The translations under genes were made by a program, and so were the position numbers. From assembly GCF_000321225.1 (NCBI RefSeq), contig NW_004450480.1, positions 981,980 to 1,045,979 on the forward strand: a DNA stretch of 64,000 nt, in the 5' to 3' direction. This document shows positions 44,346 through 55,317 of the stretch, piece after piece. The stretch comes from Odobenus rosmarus divergens. Taxonomy: Eukaryota > Chordata > Mammalia > Carnivora > Odobenidae. The notes beneath the pieces were generated by a model. That model was not told where the DNA came from. It ran no database searches and worked only from the letters and a program-made list of their open reading frames with translations. Within the stretch, counting starts at the first letter, position 1; each line of letters starts with the position of its first letter.

Positions 44346-45432
44346 AATAATAGAGGTACAAATTACCGTTATAATTCAATCTCTTCAGAAAACTAGGTTC
44401 CATCTTCTTTCTACTGCATGATAAAACCAAACAAAATACAAAGCCAAGAGAAATAGCAGCTTTGGGGAGAAACATGAGTGTCCCTGAAGAATCAAGTCAC
44501 CAGGATTGTCTTGTTTCTGTCTTAAGAGTGAGAGATGCTCAAAACTTCAGTGCTCTAGAGAATTTGGACCTAAGTAGTTTGCAGTGCAAGTTTAGAGTTT
44601 AGTCCATTCAGTCTCTTGTTCATCGCGGGATTATCGAATGTCAGGGGGTGTGGGTGGTGACAAGTGAGGTGGATTCTTCTTCCTTCCTGCTGAGTCATGT
44701 CCCCACACAATCCCCATGTAGTTCAGAGCTCCAGGGGAAGTCACATTCGTTTGTGGATTCTTTGCTATTTGAAATCTGTAGCTAAATTACAATGCCACTC
44801 AATGTGGCTTTTTTCTTTCTTTCTTTCTTTCTGGCTTCATACATTTCCCTTACATTTTCAACTGGGTGAGTTATTTGCCATTTGCTTTTAAAATCCAGTG
44901 TTTGTGCAGTGTCACTGGCAAAAGTTAATATGTGCTTCTTGCCACCCCAGGGATTCCTGCAGCTCCATAATGATGGAATTAATCTATAATTGTGGTCTGT
45001 AAAAGCACCTCTGGGCCTGATTTTTTGAATGAAAGGCAGAGTGGAATGGAAAGGATCTGTTGGCATCATCATCATTATCTAAATGGATGCAAATGCAGCA
45101 GATTGAAAATGCTCATCCTTACCAGAAATGATAAAAATCAAAGGCCTGCTATTTGCATATTTAATTGTAATGGTGCATTGAGACCGAATTACTGAGTGGG
45201 GGTTATGAGCACTTCACAGAAGGTAATTGGCTCCCACGTTTATTTTTGCTATCTTGATGGGTATTAGAAGATGGCCAGGCTTTCTAAACACTTGTGAACT
45301 TCCAACCTGGGAGGTACTTGGGCACATGAGGAAACCATGGCATGAGTTCAAATGAGTGAGTTACGTTAGCCTCCTTTCTGGTTAGTTCAGGTCAAATGGA
45401 AGCCTGTCTATGTAGTTCATAGTAGTTAGCTT
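44346..45432. other. Repeat-poor stretch, candidate conserved noncoding element
   Basis: No mobile element is seen apart from a (TTTC)n run at about 44812-44834. Between 45087 and 45158 there are two perfect POU octamers in opposite orientation (ATGCAAAT 45087-45094, ATTTGCAT 45151-45158) plus TAATTG-type homeodomain sites at 45162-45167 and 45221-45226. The composition fits a developmental enhancer, but this is inference only. Confidence 0.35.
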
Positions 45433-45639
45433 TTTTTTTTTTTAAGATTTATTTATTTATTTGTGAGAGAGAAAGAGCTCGCACATGCACGGAGGGAGGG
45501 GTGGAGGGAGGAAATCTTCAAGCAGACTCCCTGCTGAGCACAGAGCCCTATCCAGGGCTTGATCCCATGACCCATGAGATCATGCCCTGTGCCGAAACCA
45601 AGAGTCAGTCCTCAATCAACTGCGCCACCCAGGCACCCC
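45433..45639 (-). mobile_element. CanSINE, antisense, at a MIR edge
   Basis: T run and 'aagatttatttatttatttg' on the left, head 'caactgcgccacccaggcac' on the right. TSD 'agtagttagctt' (45421-45432) and 'agtagctaactt' (45640-45651). The target is the start of the MIR at 45640. Confidence 0.94.
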
Positions 45640-45865
45640 AGTAGCTAACTTTTATTGAGCACAGACCATGTTTCAGGCACAGTGCTAAGCTCTTTACGTA
45701 CATTATCTCATTTGACTCTCACATCCCTATGAGGTAGATTCTGTTCTTCCCATTTTACAAATGTGAGACAGAGAGGAATAAGTAACTCAGCTAAATTCAC
45801 ACAGTAAATGCTAAGTCAGGATGTTAGACATATTTGACTCCAAAGCCAGAGTTGTTGATCTGGGA
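45640..45865 (-). mobile_element. MIR, antisense, well preserved
   Basis: 'agctaacttttattgagcac', 'ctaagctctttacgtacatt', 'atctcatttgactctcacat', 'atgaggtagattctgttctt', then 'ccaaagccagagttgttgat'. Nearly full length. Confidence 0.82.
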
Positions 45866-45894
45866 ATAATTTCTTTTTCCAACACCAAGGCATT

Positions 45895-46050
45895 CTCTTA
45901 TTACCAACTCATTGATTCCCACAACAAATATCAATTGAGCACTCACTGTGCACTAGTTGCTAAGTACAAAGAACGAAATGAAAGCAAACTACTGTCCCTG
46001 CCTTCAAGGACTTGCAGTCTCTAGCGAACACACTAGAAATAACTGGAAAT
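45895..46050 (-). mobile_element. L2 3' end, antisense
   Basis: 'actcattgattcccacaaca', 'caattgagcactcactgtgc', 'ctgtccctgccttcaaggac' are in antisense L2 order. A 37-bp segment of it (45907-45943) recurs at 48150-48186. Confidence 0.65.
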
Positions 46051-46108
46051 GAAATCCCATTGTTGTTTTTTATGCAATATCAGCAGCATCGTTCTTGCAG
46101 TCTTCCTT

Positions 46109-46140
46109 ATCATCATCATCATCATCATCATCACCATCAG
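46109..46140. repeat. (ATC)n microsatellite
   Basis: About nine ATC units in a row, ending 'accatcag', directly before a MIR. Confidence 0.9.
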
Positions 46141-46325
46141 ATTGACTATTTACTAGGCCCTTGTTATGTGCCAGGTGTTAGACTGAGCACCATCTACCTC
46201 TAACAACCCTTTGAGCCACAGTATGGTTCAGGAGACTACAGTGCACAGAATTTACATGACTTTCCCCATGTCACCAGCTAGTAAGTGACAAAGCCAGCAG
46301 GTGACCCAAGGACCATCTAATTCTC
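46141..46325 (-). mobile_element. MIR, antisense
   Basis: 'ttgttatgtgccaggtgtta', 'catgtcaccagctagtaagt', 'gacaaagccagcaggtgacc' match antisense MIR, with a diverged middle. Confidence 0.65.
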
Positions 46326-46449
46326 GTATTTTAATAACCATATCACCTGAGGAGGATTCTAAGGTCACTCTAAATAACAATGTCACCTGAGATATGTTTA
46401 CAGGACACTCTAAAAGTAATGGGGATAAGAAGCTTCATGAAGAATGAAA

Positions 46450-46680
46450 GCTATTGTGTCCGAAGTGCCTGCTCTCCACTGTGTGAGGGACTCTCCATCT
46501 ATGCTCTCAGGTAAGCATCTCAATATCCTGCTTGTTGGTGCTACCTTTCCATTTTTCAGATGAGAAAACTGAGACCCAGGAAGATGAAGTAACTTGCCCA
46601 AGGTCCACATGCAATGGGGCGGGGGGATTTTGAAGCCCACATTTGATTGGCTCCAAAGCCCTATATTTTAACTACCAGCA
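46450..46680 (-). mobile_element. Second MIR, antisense
   Basis: 'atttttcagatgagaaaact', 'gagacccaggaagatgaagt', 'aacttgcccaaggtccacat', then 'ggctccaaagccctatattt'. The 46141, 46450 and 45640 MIRs lie in the same orientation within about 1 kb. Confidence 0.72.
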
Positions 46681-47244
46681 CCACTCAGGCGTTCCTGGGG
46701 AAATGCTGGTTTTCAGAAGGAATCTAGATAAAACTCCCCAAGAAGCAATCCCTGAAGGATACAGATTGCTAGTCAGACTCCGTCTTAAAAAAAGGGCCTC
46801 TGCTTCCCAAGATCCATGCGACATTATTTTTCCCCTATTTTAAAAAATACCCTTTGTTTTTCCTTCTTGTTTGGTAAGAGGATGGTGAGTGTGTTTGGGG
46901 GGATGGGGCAATCAAAAGCAGAGAAGCATGCCTAGAGATGAATGGATTGTAGAGAATTCAGGAAATCCAAGTCTACAAACTCTGGGGCCTGGCCTCCTGT
47001 AATCTCCCTTTATCTGCTGCTGATGGCTCACTCCTGGAGGGCCAAAGGGGAGAGAAGATGGTCATTTTTAAGGATGAGGAGAGCCTCTGTCTAAGTTTAG
47101 TTGAGCCTGTTCATCTTATATAGTAAAGGGCATGAATCCTGCCTCTCATGGCTTCCCCGCAGTGATGCTGGGTTTCAAATTCTAATTCCGCTACAGAAGG
47201 TTGGGATTCACAGGGAACATTAGAAGGTTTAGCATGATAAGAAC
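46681..47244. other. Unassigned stretch
   Basis: Nothing recognised. Confidence 0.4.
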
Positions 47245-47332
47245 AAGATCATTTATTAAGTGCCTATTTTCTGAATGCTTTGCATTCATTACCTCATTTA
47301 ACCTTCTTGCCTGTCTTGCAAAGGAAGCATTT
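47245..47332 (-). mobile_element. MIR fragment, antisense, broken by L1
   Basis: 'gatcatttattaagtgccta' and 'ttacctcatttaaccttctt' are antisense MIR. The L1 at 47333-48127 interrupts it, and a few bases resume at 48128. Confidence 0.55.
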
Positions 47333-48127
47333 ATTTTATTTTATTTTATTTTATTATGTTGTTAGTCACCATACAGTGCATCATTAGTTTTTGATGCAGT
47401 GTTCCATGATTCATTGTTTGCGTATAACACCCAGTGCTTCATGCAGAACGTGCCCTCTTTAATACCCATCAGCAGCTAACCCATCCCCCCCCCCAGAACC
47501 TTCAGTTTGTTTCTCAGAGTCCATAGTCTCTCATGGTTCATCTCCCCCTCCGATTCCCCCCCCTTCATTTTTCCCTTCCTACTATTTTTTTTAACGTATA
47601 ATGTATTATTTGTTTCAGAGGTACAGGTCTGTGATTCATCAGTCTTGCACTATTCACAGCGCTCACCATAGCACATACCCTCCCCAATGTCTATCACCCA
47701 GCCACCCCATCCCTCCCACCCCCCACCACTGCAGCAACCCTCAGTTTGTTTCCTGAGATTAAGAATTCCTCATATTAGTGAGATCATATGATACTTGTCT
47801 TTCTCTGATTGACTTATTTCTCTTAGCATAATACCCTCTAGTTCCATCCATGTCATTGCAAATGGCAAGATTTCATTTTTTGATGGCTGCATAATATTCC
47901 ATTGTATATATATACCACATCTTCTTTATCCATTCATCTGTCCATGGACATCTTGGCTCTTTCCACAGTTTGGCTATTGTGGACATTGCTGCTATAAACA
48001 TCAGGGTGCATGTACCCCTTCAGATCCCTACATTTGTATCTTTGGGGTAAATACCCAGTAGTGTAATTGCTGGGTCATAGGGCAGCTCTATTTTCAACCT
48101 TTTGAGGAACCTCCATACTGTTTTCCA
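47333..48127 (-). mobile_element. Young L1 3' end with composite 3' UTR, antisense
   Basis: Left: (TTTTA)n tail, then one UTR box 'tcattagtttttgatgcagt' to 'cagtttgtttctcagagtcc'. A second related box follows, 'aatgtattatttgtttcaga' to 'cagtttgtttcctgagatta', then antisense ORF2 end up to 'aacctccatactgttttcca'. TSD 'gcaaaggaagcattt' (47318-47332) and 'gcaaaggaagtattt' (48128-48142), one mismatch. The doubled UTR is a known feature of some arctoid L1 subfamilies, as I recall. The element is 5'-truncated. Confidence 0.93.
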
Positions 48128-48142
48128 GCAAAGGAAGTATTT

Positions 48143-49364
48143 TTATGTCACTCATTGATTCCCACAACAAATATCAATTGGGCACTGACACATGAGTTTT
48201 CTCCCTCCTTAGTCCTCAGCCTCTCTGTTCCTTGGGGCTCTTTCTCATTGCCAACCTGCCCTGGGCTCACAGGACAGGATGTCCACCCTGCCATCTCTCC
48301 CTTCTAGAGCATTCTCACCCTAAGCTACTCTTTACACGTGAGTTCAAAATCAAATTATGGCCAGATAATCTCAATGAGAGACTGCAGGACAAACAGGAAG
48401 AGCCAAGCCGTAGGCTGGCTGGCAGCCTGGAAGGTGAGCTCCAGTGAAAGTGTTGTCGGTTACCTTCAGACAGGCAGGGTGGTTCCTCGTAAGTTCCACT
48501 CTCTTTTTCTCTCTATTCCACCCCACCCTCAGGGTTTGGGTTCTAAGATGCAGGGACAGACAGCTGATAGCAACTTTTAGGAGCAGAAGCTGCAAGGATG
48601 TCCAGAGAAAGGCCCTAGAAAGTCTGAAGTTCTGAGAGAAGCAAAGATAGTAGTTAGTAGAAACTGGAGTGGTGGAAATAGAAGGGAATTCACTTAAAGG
48701 GCAGGGCGTCCATGAACTTTCATTGTTGAGGGTACAGCTGACTGCTGTAAATCCTAAATCAGCTCTCTGGGAGGCCTAGGAGATCTTCTTCCATCTTTGG
48801 AATTCCTACCTCCTTTGGTGCTTACTTTCATTTCCATTTAAACCCAACTGTTTGGAGTAACATGTTGAGTCTCTGGGGCTTGCATTCAAAGATTGGAACA
48901 GACATGGAACTTCAAGAAGAAATCCAGTGCAAAAGGAAAGTGATTTCCAACTTGAAAAAAAAATTGGACTTTTTTTCCATTCAGCTCTATAAAAATGCTA
49001 AGTGTAAATATAAATCAGGATGGAAAAACATAGCATTAAGTCAAATAGACTACTGAAATTGGCAGGGAACTTAATTTAAGCCATTCAGACTCTACCCATG
49101 ATTCCCATATAATAACACCCAACAGGAAGTCTTATCTGTATTTAAATACTCCCACAAATGGGGATCTCACTATCATGCTGTAATTGCCAGATTTGAAAAC
49201 CTAAAAATTTTGCAAACCAAGTAACTAAGATAAAAACATAATGTGAAACAGAGTAACCTATTCCTAATACTTATATTCTAATCACGAATATTTACTCCTC
49301 GTGTTTGGCATGGGAGTGAACAAGACAGGTAGGTTTCCTGCCTCTGTGGAGTCGACACTCTTTA
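48143..49364. other. Unassigned stretch, starting with an L2 scrap
   Basis: 48150-48186 is the near-identical partner of 45907-45943. Beyond it no element is recognised. Frames of 60-80 codons near 48232-48635 overlap in several phases and are not called. Confidence 0.45.
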
Positions 49365-49900
49365 CATTTTTATTGTAGAAAACTTCAAACATATGGAATA
49401 GTAGACAGAGCAGTAGAATGAATGCCTATGTCCCATTACCCAGTTCAACAACTAAGAACATATAGTCCTTTTACTTTTGTATTTATTCCTTCCTCCCAAA
49501 TCTCCCTACCACTTTGCTGGATTATTTTAAAATAAATCTCAGATGTCATATCATTTTGTATGTGACTCTTTTTTATTTCACAGAACCATCATGTCATTAT
49601 TCACACTTAAAAATATTTAATAATGATTTCTTTTTTTTTTTTTTAAAGATTTTATCTATTCATTTGCGAGAGAGACAGAGAGAGAACAAGCAGGGGGAGA
49701 GGCAGAGGGAGAGGGAGAAGCAGACTCCCCGCTGAGCAAGGAGCCCGATGCGGGACTTGATCCCAGGACCCTGGGATCACGACCCGAGCCAAAGGCAGAC
49801 GCCCAACCATCTGAGCCACCCAGGCGCCCTAATAATGATTTCTTAATATCATCTCATTTTCAGTCAGTTGTTTTCTTCAGATTTTTGTTTGTATCATAAA
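49365..49900 (+). repeat. Ancient LINE-like repeat, interrupted by CanSINE
   Basis: 'ttttattgtagaaaacttca', 'aacatatggaatagtagaca', 'ttattttaaaataaatctca' and, after the SINE, 'tcttaatatcatctcatttt' form a familiar dispersed text ('attgtggaaaatttcaaacatat...ggattattttgaagcaaatccc'). Probably an old L1 UTR. The name is not assigned. Confidence 0.5.
49632..49829 (-). mobile_element. CanSINE, antisense, young
   Basis: T run, body 'gaacaagcagggggagaggc', head 'ctgagccacccaggcgccc'. The 14-bp TSD 'taataatgatttct' is exact (49618-49631 and 49830-49843). Confidence 0.97.
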
Positions 49901-49998
49901 TGTCTTTTTACAGGTGATTTATTTGGAGTTTTACATTCTAATAGGATATGCTCTTGGAGCATAAACACAGCTGAATCTTGATGTCTTATTACTAATCA

Positions 49999-50040
49999 TA
50001 TATAGATAGATAGATAGATAGATAGATAGACAGACAGATA
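49999..50040. repeat. (GATA)n/(GACA)n microsatellite
   Basis: About eight 'gata' units followed by two 'gaca' units. Likely length-polymorphic. Confidence 0.95.
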
Positions 50041-50289
50041 AGCCCACATGGAAGGGTATTGATTCTTTAAAATGTCTAGATTGAAATAAAATTACAAGTT
50101 ATTTTTATTTTTTATTTTCCTTTGCTCTTTTTCTTTCCTTTAGAAATTTATCTTCTAAGAATTTTATAAACATGAGATTGGACACACTCCTCTGTTTTTA
50201 AAAAAATGATTTCCTTCTTTTTTCACATGGTTTGCTTAGTTAAAGCGCAGGTCAAGTTCACAATGTGATAGTACCGCTCCTTGGAAAGC

Positions 50290-51190
50290 TTATTATTGCG
50301 AAGGCCTGTCATCCTCAGAAAACACAAGAAAAAAAATAAAATGTTAGAGCTGTTGGTTCAGCAATCCTACTTCTAAGACCTAATACAAACAAAAATATAA
50401 GAGCAGAAATAATTGATATATATTATATTTATATGTTATATAATATAAATTGCTAAAAATGTTTAGTTACAAAGAACGATGAGATAAAAACTACTGTATA
50501 TATTTTATGTTATTATCATAATATATGTCAAACATAAAATTATTAGACACTTACAGTGATTAATTATAGGTCATACATAACAACGTCCATCTCATTGGTA
50601 ATTATAACATTGAAATTTTTAACATCCATCAACTGGGATTGGTTAAAGAAATTAAGGTCCACTTATGTAATGAAATACAACAAATCAATTTAAAATTATT
50701 ATGTGGAAATATATATTAATATAGAAATATAAACATGAAATATTTTTAGATGAAAAGTAAGCTATGCAACAATATATAGCATTGTTATGTATGATATCCA
50801 AGATGTATTCATTTTTAAAAGATGCAAAAGACCTAAAATTATATATTTGTATAACTTATATATGTATATAACTTATACATATAATATGTATATATACATA
50901 TACATAAATATAATTTTATATGTGTATACACACATATGTATATATGAAAGAGTAATGTGAAACATCATGTAGTCCTATTTGTGATTACTCCATTTATTCT
51001 CCAGCACCCAAAATATGGGTATGCACATTTACAATAGAATTAATAGAATAGTCTGGATAGCTCTATGCAAAAATATCAACAGTGACTCTCTCTGGGTAGT
51101 AGGCTTACTTGAATATATATTTGTTAAGCTTTTCCATGTTTTCTGAATTTTTAAATAATATGCATTATTTTTATACTATAGACATGATTT
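50290..51190 (+). mobile_element. Old L1M ORF2 end and 3' UTR with AT expansions
   Basis: 'gttggttcagcaatcctact', 'aacatccatcaactgggatt', 'ggttaaagaaattaaggtcc', then 'cagtgactctctctgggtag' and 'ttccatgttttctgaatttt' follow old L1 text. (TA)n-type expansions at about 50418-50460 and 50840-50945 lengthen it. Confidence 0.65.
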
Positions 51191-52849
51191 TTAAAGAGTG
51201 TTAGAACTAGAAAATACATCCAAATTATCAGATACAAATTTTTCATTTCATAGAAAGCAAAAGTGACCCACTTACGACTACAGATAGTTAATTTCAAGTC
51301 AAGATCCAAACTCACTTTTAAGAACCACGTTTACGTATTCCCTCTCCACATGGGGCAAGTTTTCTAGTGGGAGGCTTTTCAATCAATCATGTAAATAGAT
51401 TTGTGTTAGGTCCGTCCTATGAAGTCTCCAAAGTTTGACCCACCACATCTGAATCACAACCTTGGCCTGAGCTGAGAGCACCACCATGTAGGTTCAAAGT
51501 TAAGCACAAATATAAGCACAAATTTATACTTGCTTGGGCAGTGGTGCTGTAGGATATGAAGTATGGGAACAGATCATTACCACGAGCAAAGTGGCCTAGG
51601 AAGGCTTCGTGAAGAGGCAAGATGAGAAGAACACACACACATACATACAGACACACACACAAACAGGTAACACCTGCTAAATGAGCATCAAAGGCATTGA
51701 AAGGAAAGGATAATGACCAATGTCAAGGCCACCGTGTATACCTGTGCAGGTTGTATTCTGCATATCTGCTGGGGGTTGGGGCCACCCTTTACATTACAGG
51801 TTCATAAGAGTTTATGTAACTAATGCCTCCCTGAGGATGGACAGGGTCCAATCTGTACAACTATACATAAAGGACATGGATTCAATTAGGGTCAGGGGTC
51901 AGGAACACTTCATGGAGAGAGTGTGGCCTTGAGATCATAATTTTAGGACAAATATATTTCTTAGTGATTTACTAGCATTGCTGTGCTCATATTGCAATAA
52001 GTTTTGATAATATCTATAGTGAACCTGTATAAGAGAAGATTTAAAAAGACAATTCAAGATATTCATGTCCCTCTGTCAAACAATAGAAGTTCTCTTTATT
52101 AAAAAATATTTCAGTGAACCCTTACTGTATTATTCTTGGGCATATCAGGTTTATTTCTATTGAAATGAATCAGATTTTCTCAAAGTATTTCCTGGGAAAT
52201 ATGAAACTGATTATACATACACTGATGAAAATATCTTTCCCACATTGACTGACATGAGTCAGTTTTTTTCTTTTGCTTCACTGCTTAAGATAATTACTTA
52301 TGTTTGTGAAGAGTGCCTCTCTTACTTAGAAATTTTCAAGGCAGAATTCGAAGTTGGGTATGAGAGAATTACTTTCAAGTTTCACACAGAACTTTAGGAC
52401 TTGTTAAGTTTGAATTTAAAAAAGCAGAACTCAATATTTATTTTCAAATAAAAAGGGGGAATTTCTTCTCTTCCTATTTTCCTTTCCCTCTCCTCTTGTT
52501 TGTCTTTCCTTTTTCTTCCCTCTCCATCTTGAGTTTAGCATGGTGGCTGACCAAGTAAAATAAGTGTATTTGGGGTGTGAGAAGTGAAATTCTCACTGCC
52601 GAATCAGAAGAGAAGGCTAGAAAGAATGCAGTGGTGTGGAATTGGAATTAAAGATGACCGTATAAACTCATGGTTTTGTAACATATATATACACAGAAGG
52701 ACACAAATATATATAAGTGTGTGTGTTTATACATATATGGATATAAACATATTTTTTCTAGCTCTGTCTATTGACAGTCAAGAAACAATGACATCCCAGT
52801 AGCAATGAGCACAGTGAGCACTCACATATTGGTTTCTAAATACCATCCT
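51191..52849. other. Unassigned stretch with two short microsatellites
   Basis: A CA-rich tract at 51631-51662 and a TA/TG-rich tract at about 52682-52745 are simple sequence. Polypyrimidine text at 52460-52530 is not assigned. No gene is seen. Confidence 0.45.
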
Positions 52850-54060
52850 TTGTAAAATGAGCCAGGGATTCTTGGAGAAATGGCTGATTCCAGGATTTTG
52901 GGATGAGGGAAATTTAATATGAACCCAGAACATCTTATTGTGCTAGAAGATAAGGAAATGCTCAATGACTAATGGGTTAAAGGATGTAAGACCCAACTGG
53001 AGGTTTGGTGACAGATTACAATCCATTGACTAAAATGGAAATCTATGACTCAATACTGACATAAGTAAATAAATAATAAATGGGTACAACTGGCGTGGTA
53101 GATTCAGGTGAGAGTCATTCATGGATGCTAAAGACAGTGAGTAAAGATATGATAAGAAGTAGAATTTGGTGTTATATGCAAACAATGAATCATGGAACAC
53201 TACATCAAAAACTAATGATGTAATGTATGGTGATTGACATAATAATAAAAAAAATAAAATTCTTTTATTTAAAAAAAAAGAAATAGGATTTGGGTGTACT
53301 TTTCACACCCTGCCCCCCACCAAAATACTAATCAATTATAAAGAACAATTAGTGAATTTAAAGTGTAAAAACCATAGACACCACCTTGACCAGGTGATCA
53401 AGGTTAACCTCATCAGTGAGGGGACAAATCAACATCATGCGCCTCCTTTTGTGATGCACAGAAAAGAGCACAACACCATTTCTGGGATATTCCTACCGAG
53501 AATGTACAGTGAGAGTGTGATCATGAGGAAATAGTGAGTAGACCCAGATTGAAGGTCATTTGACAGAATAAAATCCTCCAACCCTTAAAAGTATAAAGGA
53601 CGTCAACTACAGGGAAAGCCTGAGGGACTGTTCCAAACTTGCGGAGTGTGATGTGACATCTAAGAGAAAACTAAATGCAAAATAGATCTCAGCCCGAAAG
53701 AAAAAAGGAGACATCATGACGAAGTTAGGAAACTTGGAAGTGATCTGTGCATTAGATCTGCTTGTGCGGACTGGGAGGTTTAGATGCTGATTTTGCAGGA
53801 GAATGTCTGGTTTTGGAAACACACTGGAGTGTTTAGGGATGATGGAGTATCATGTCTGTCGTTTGCCTGTCTAATGATAATAGGAATGCGTAAAGACAGC
53901 ATGGACGGTGGAGTAAATCTGAAACGTTGACAATTAAGGAATCCACAAAAAGGAAATTCAGGACATTTTTGTACTCTTCAAGCAACTTTTCCTTAAGGTT
54001 GCAATTATCTTTTTTGATCAGTTTTTAAAAATTTAAACAAATAAATAAGTAGGGGAAACA
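52850..54060 (+). repeat. Old L1M-like 3' UTR, interrupted by a tiny L1
   Basis: 'gactcaatactgacataagt', 'aaggacgtcaactacaggga', 'agcctgagggactgttccaa' and 'actcttcaagcaacttttcc' follow a familiar old LINE 3' text ('actgaggaactgtcacagattgg...tttgcaacttttctgtaa'). Assignment to L1 is by memory. The region is split by the insertion at 53172-53277. Confidence 0.45.
53172..53277 (+). mobile_element. Very short young L1 3' end
   Basis: Only about 106 bp: 'aaacaatgaatcatggaaca', 'ctacatcaaaaactaatgat', 'gtaatgtatggtgattgac', then an A-rich tail. TSD-like flanks 'aagaagtagaatttggtg' (53154-53171) and 'aagaaataggatttgggtg' (from 53278). It is the only young L1 here in sense orientation. Confidence 0.85.
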
Positions 54061-54094
54061 CATTTTACATATTATGAAAAATGACAAAATAAAT

Positions 54095-54640
54095 AATAAT
54101 ATTATCTTCCACTTGTTAAGTACCAAGCACTATATGTAACTTCTCTGTTATCCTACAGATATATATATGTATCCTACAGATACATACTATATGTAACTTC
54201 TCTGTTATCCTACAGATAGATATATATATGTATCCTACAGATACATACTATATGTAACTTCTCTGTTATCCTACAGATAGATATATATATGTATCCTACA
54301 GATACATACTATATGTAACTTCTCTGTTATCCTACAGATAGATATATATATGTATCCTACAGATACATACTATATGTAATTTCTCTGTTATCCTACAGAT
54401 AGATATATATGTATCCTACAGATACATACTATATGTAACTTCTCTGTTATCCTACAGAATCTAGGATTCATGTAGAGAGATATTGTTGTCCCCTCTTTAT
54501 GCAGGAGATAACAGAGGAAGAGGGAGATCAAGTTACTTGCCTAAGGTCATGTGGCTAGTTAAAGACCGGATCCAAACCCAGGCAGCCTGATCCTTAAGCC
54601 TGCGCTCTTAGCCCCCATGCCATGCTGCCTCTGTGTGGAA
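54095..54640 (-). mobile_element. MIR, antisense, expanded by a minisatellite
   Basis: Left edge 'cttgttaagtaccaagcact', right part 'agttacttgcctaaggtcat', 'ggatccaaacccaggcagcc' and 'tgcgctcttagcccccatgc' make one antisense MIR. The minisatellite 54131-54457 lies between its halves. Confidence 0.8.
54131..54457. repeat. Minisatellite, 57-61 bp period, about 5.5 copies
   Basis: Copies start with 'tatatgtaacttctctgtta' (one with 'taat') at 54131, 54188, 54249, 54310, 54371 and 54430, giving periods of 57, 61, 61, 61 and 59. Each contains two 'atcctacagata' motifs around a (TA)n run whose length accounts for the period differences. Copies are nearly identical, so the array is young or homogenised. 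Confidence 0.97.
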
Positions 54641-54664
54641 TATTCACTGGCATTGCTACCATGA

Positions 54665-54870
54665 AGATGAAGCACTTTCTTATGGGCCAGACACTGTGCT
54701 AAGTGTTCTTACATGCATCCTGACATCAAAACTCTCAACTTAGCAAGCTCAGTTTTATATCTGATTCAGTGAGGACAATTTGGTTCACACAGCCGGCAAG
54801 TGTGGGAGCTGGTGTCTGGACCCCAGTCCTATCTGGCTTCAAAACTCCTGCTCATTATACCTGGATGCCT
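54665..54870 (-). mobile_element. Second MIR, antisense
   Basis: 'gccagacactgtgctaagtg', 'ttcttacatgcatcctgaca', 'cacacagccggcaagtgtgg' and 'tctggcttcaaaactcctgc' follow antisense MIR. It abuts the expanded MIR in the same orientation. Confidence 0.72.
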
Positions 54871-55095
54871 ACAAGCCACCGAGAAACGAAACTTCTCACT
54901 GAATGTTGATAGTGGAAACGGCTTGGAGGGGGGTGGGTTTCAAGTTTTAGGTCCCGGGCTTTATACCTGTGCTAATTCTAAAATGCCTTTATTAGTATTT
55001 AATCAGTAGGCAGAGTGGACTTATTGATTAGGCACAGTGGGTGCAGTATCTATGGCCTAGGATACATTAGGGGCCCACAAAAATGTTGTCTATTT
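54871..55095. other. Unassigned flank
   Basis: Nothing recognised before the CanSINE. Confidence 0.4.
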
Positions 55096-55110
55096 AAAAT
55101 CAGATAAAAA

Positions 55111-55303
55111 GGGCGCCTGGGTGGCTCAGTTGGTTGGGCGACTGCCTTCGGCTCAGGTCGTGATCCTGGAGTTCCGGGATCGAGTCCCGCATCGGGCTCC
55201 CTGCTCGGCGGGGAGTCTGCTTCTCCCTCTGACCCTCTTCCCTCTCATGCTCTCTCATTCTCTCTCTCTCAAATAAATAAATAAAATCTTTAAAAAAATA
55301 AAT
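55111..55303 (+). mobile_element. Young CanSINE
   Basis: 'gggcgcctgggtggctcagt', 'gactgccttcggctcaggtc', 'gatcgagtcccgcatcgggc', 'ccctctgaccctcttccctc' and the AAATAAATAAATAAAATC tail. TSD 'aaaatcagataaaa' is exact (55096-55109 and 55304-55317). With 10660 and 18373 it belongs to the youngest-looking group here. Confidence 0.97.
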
Positions 55304-55317
55304 AAAATCAGATAAAA

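Noticed and set aside
54131..54457. Regularly spaced repeats considered as a CRISPR array
   Set aside because: The whole unit is repeated, including what would be the spacers, and it lies inside a mammalian MIR. It is a minisatellite.
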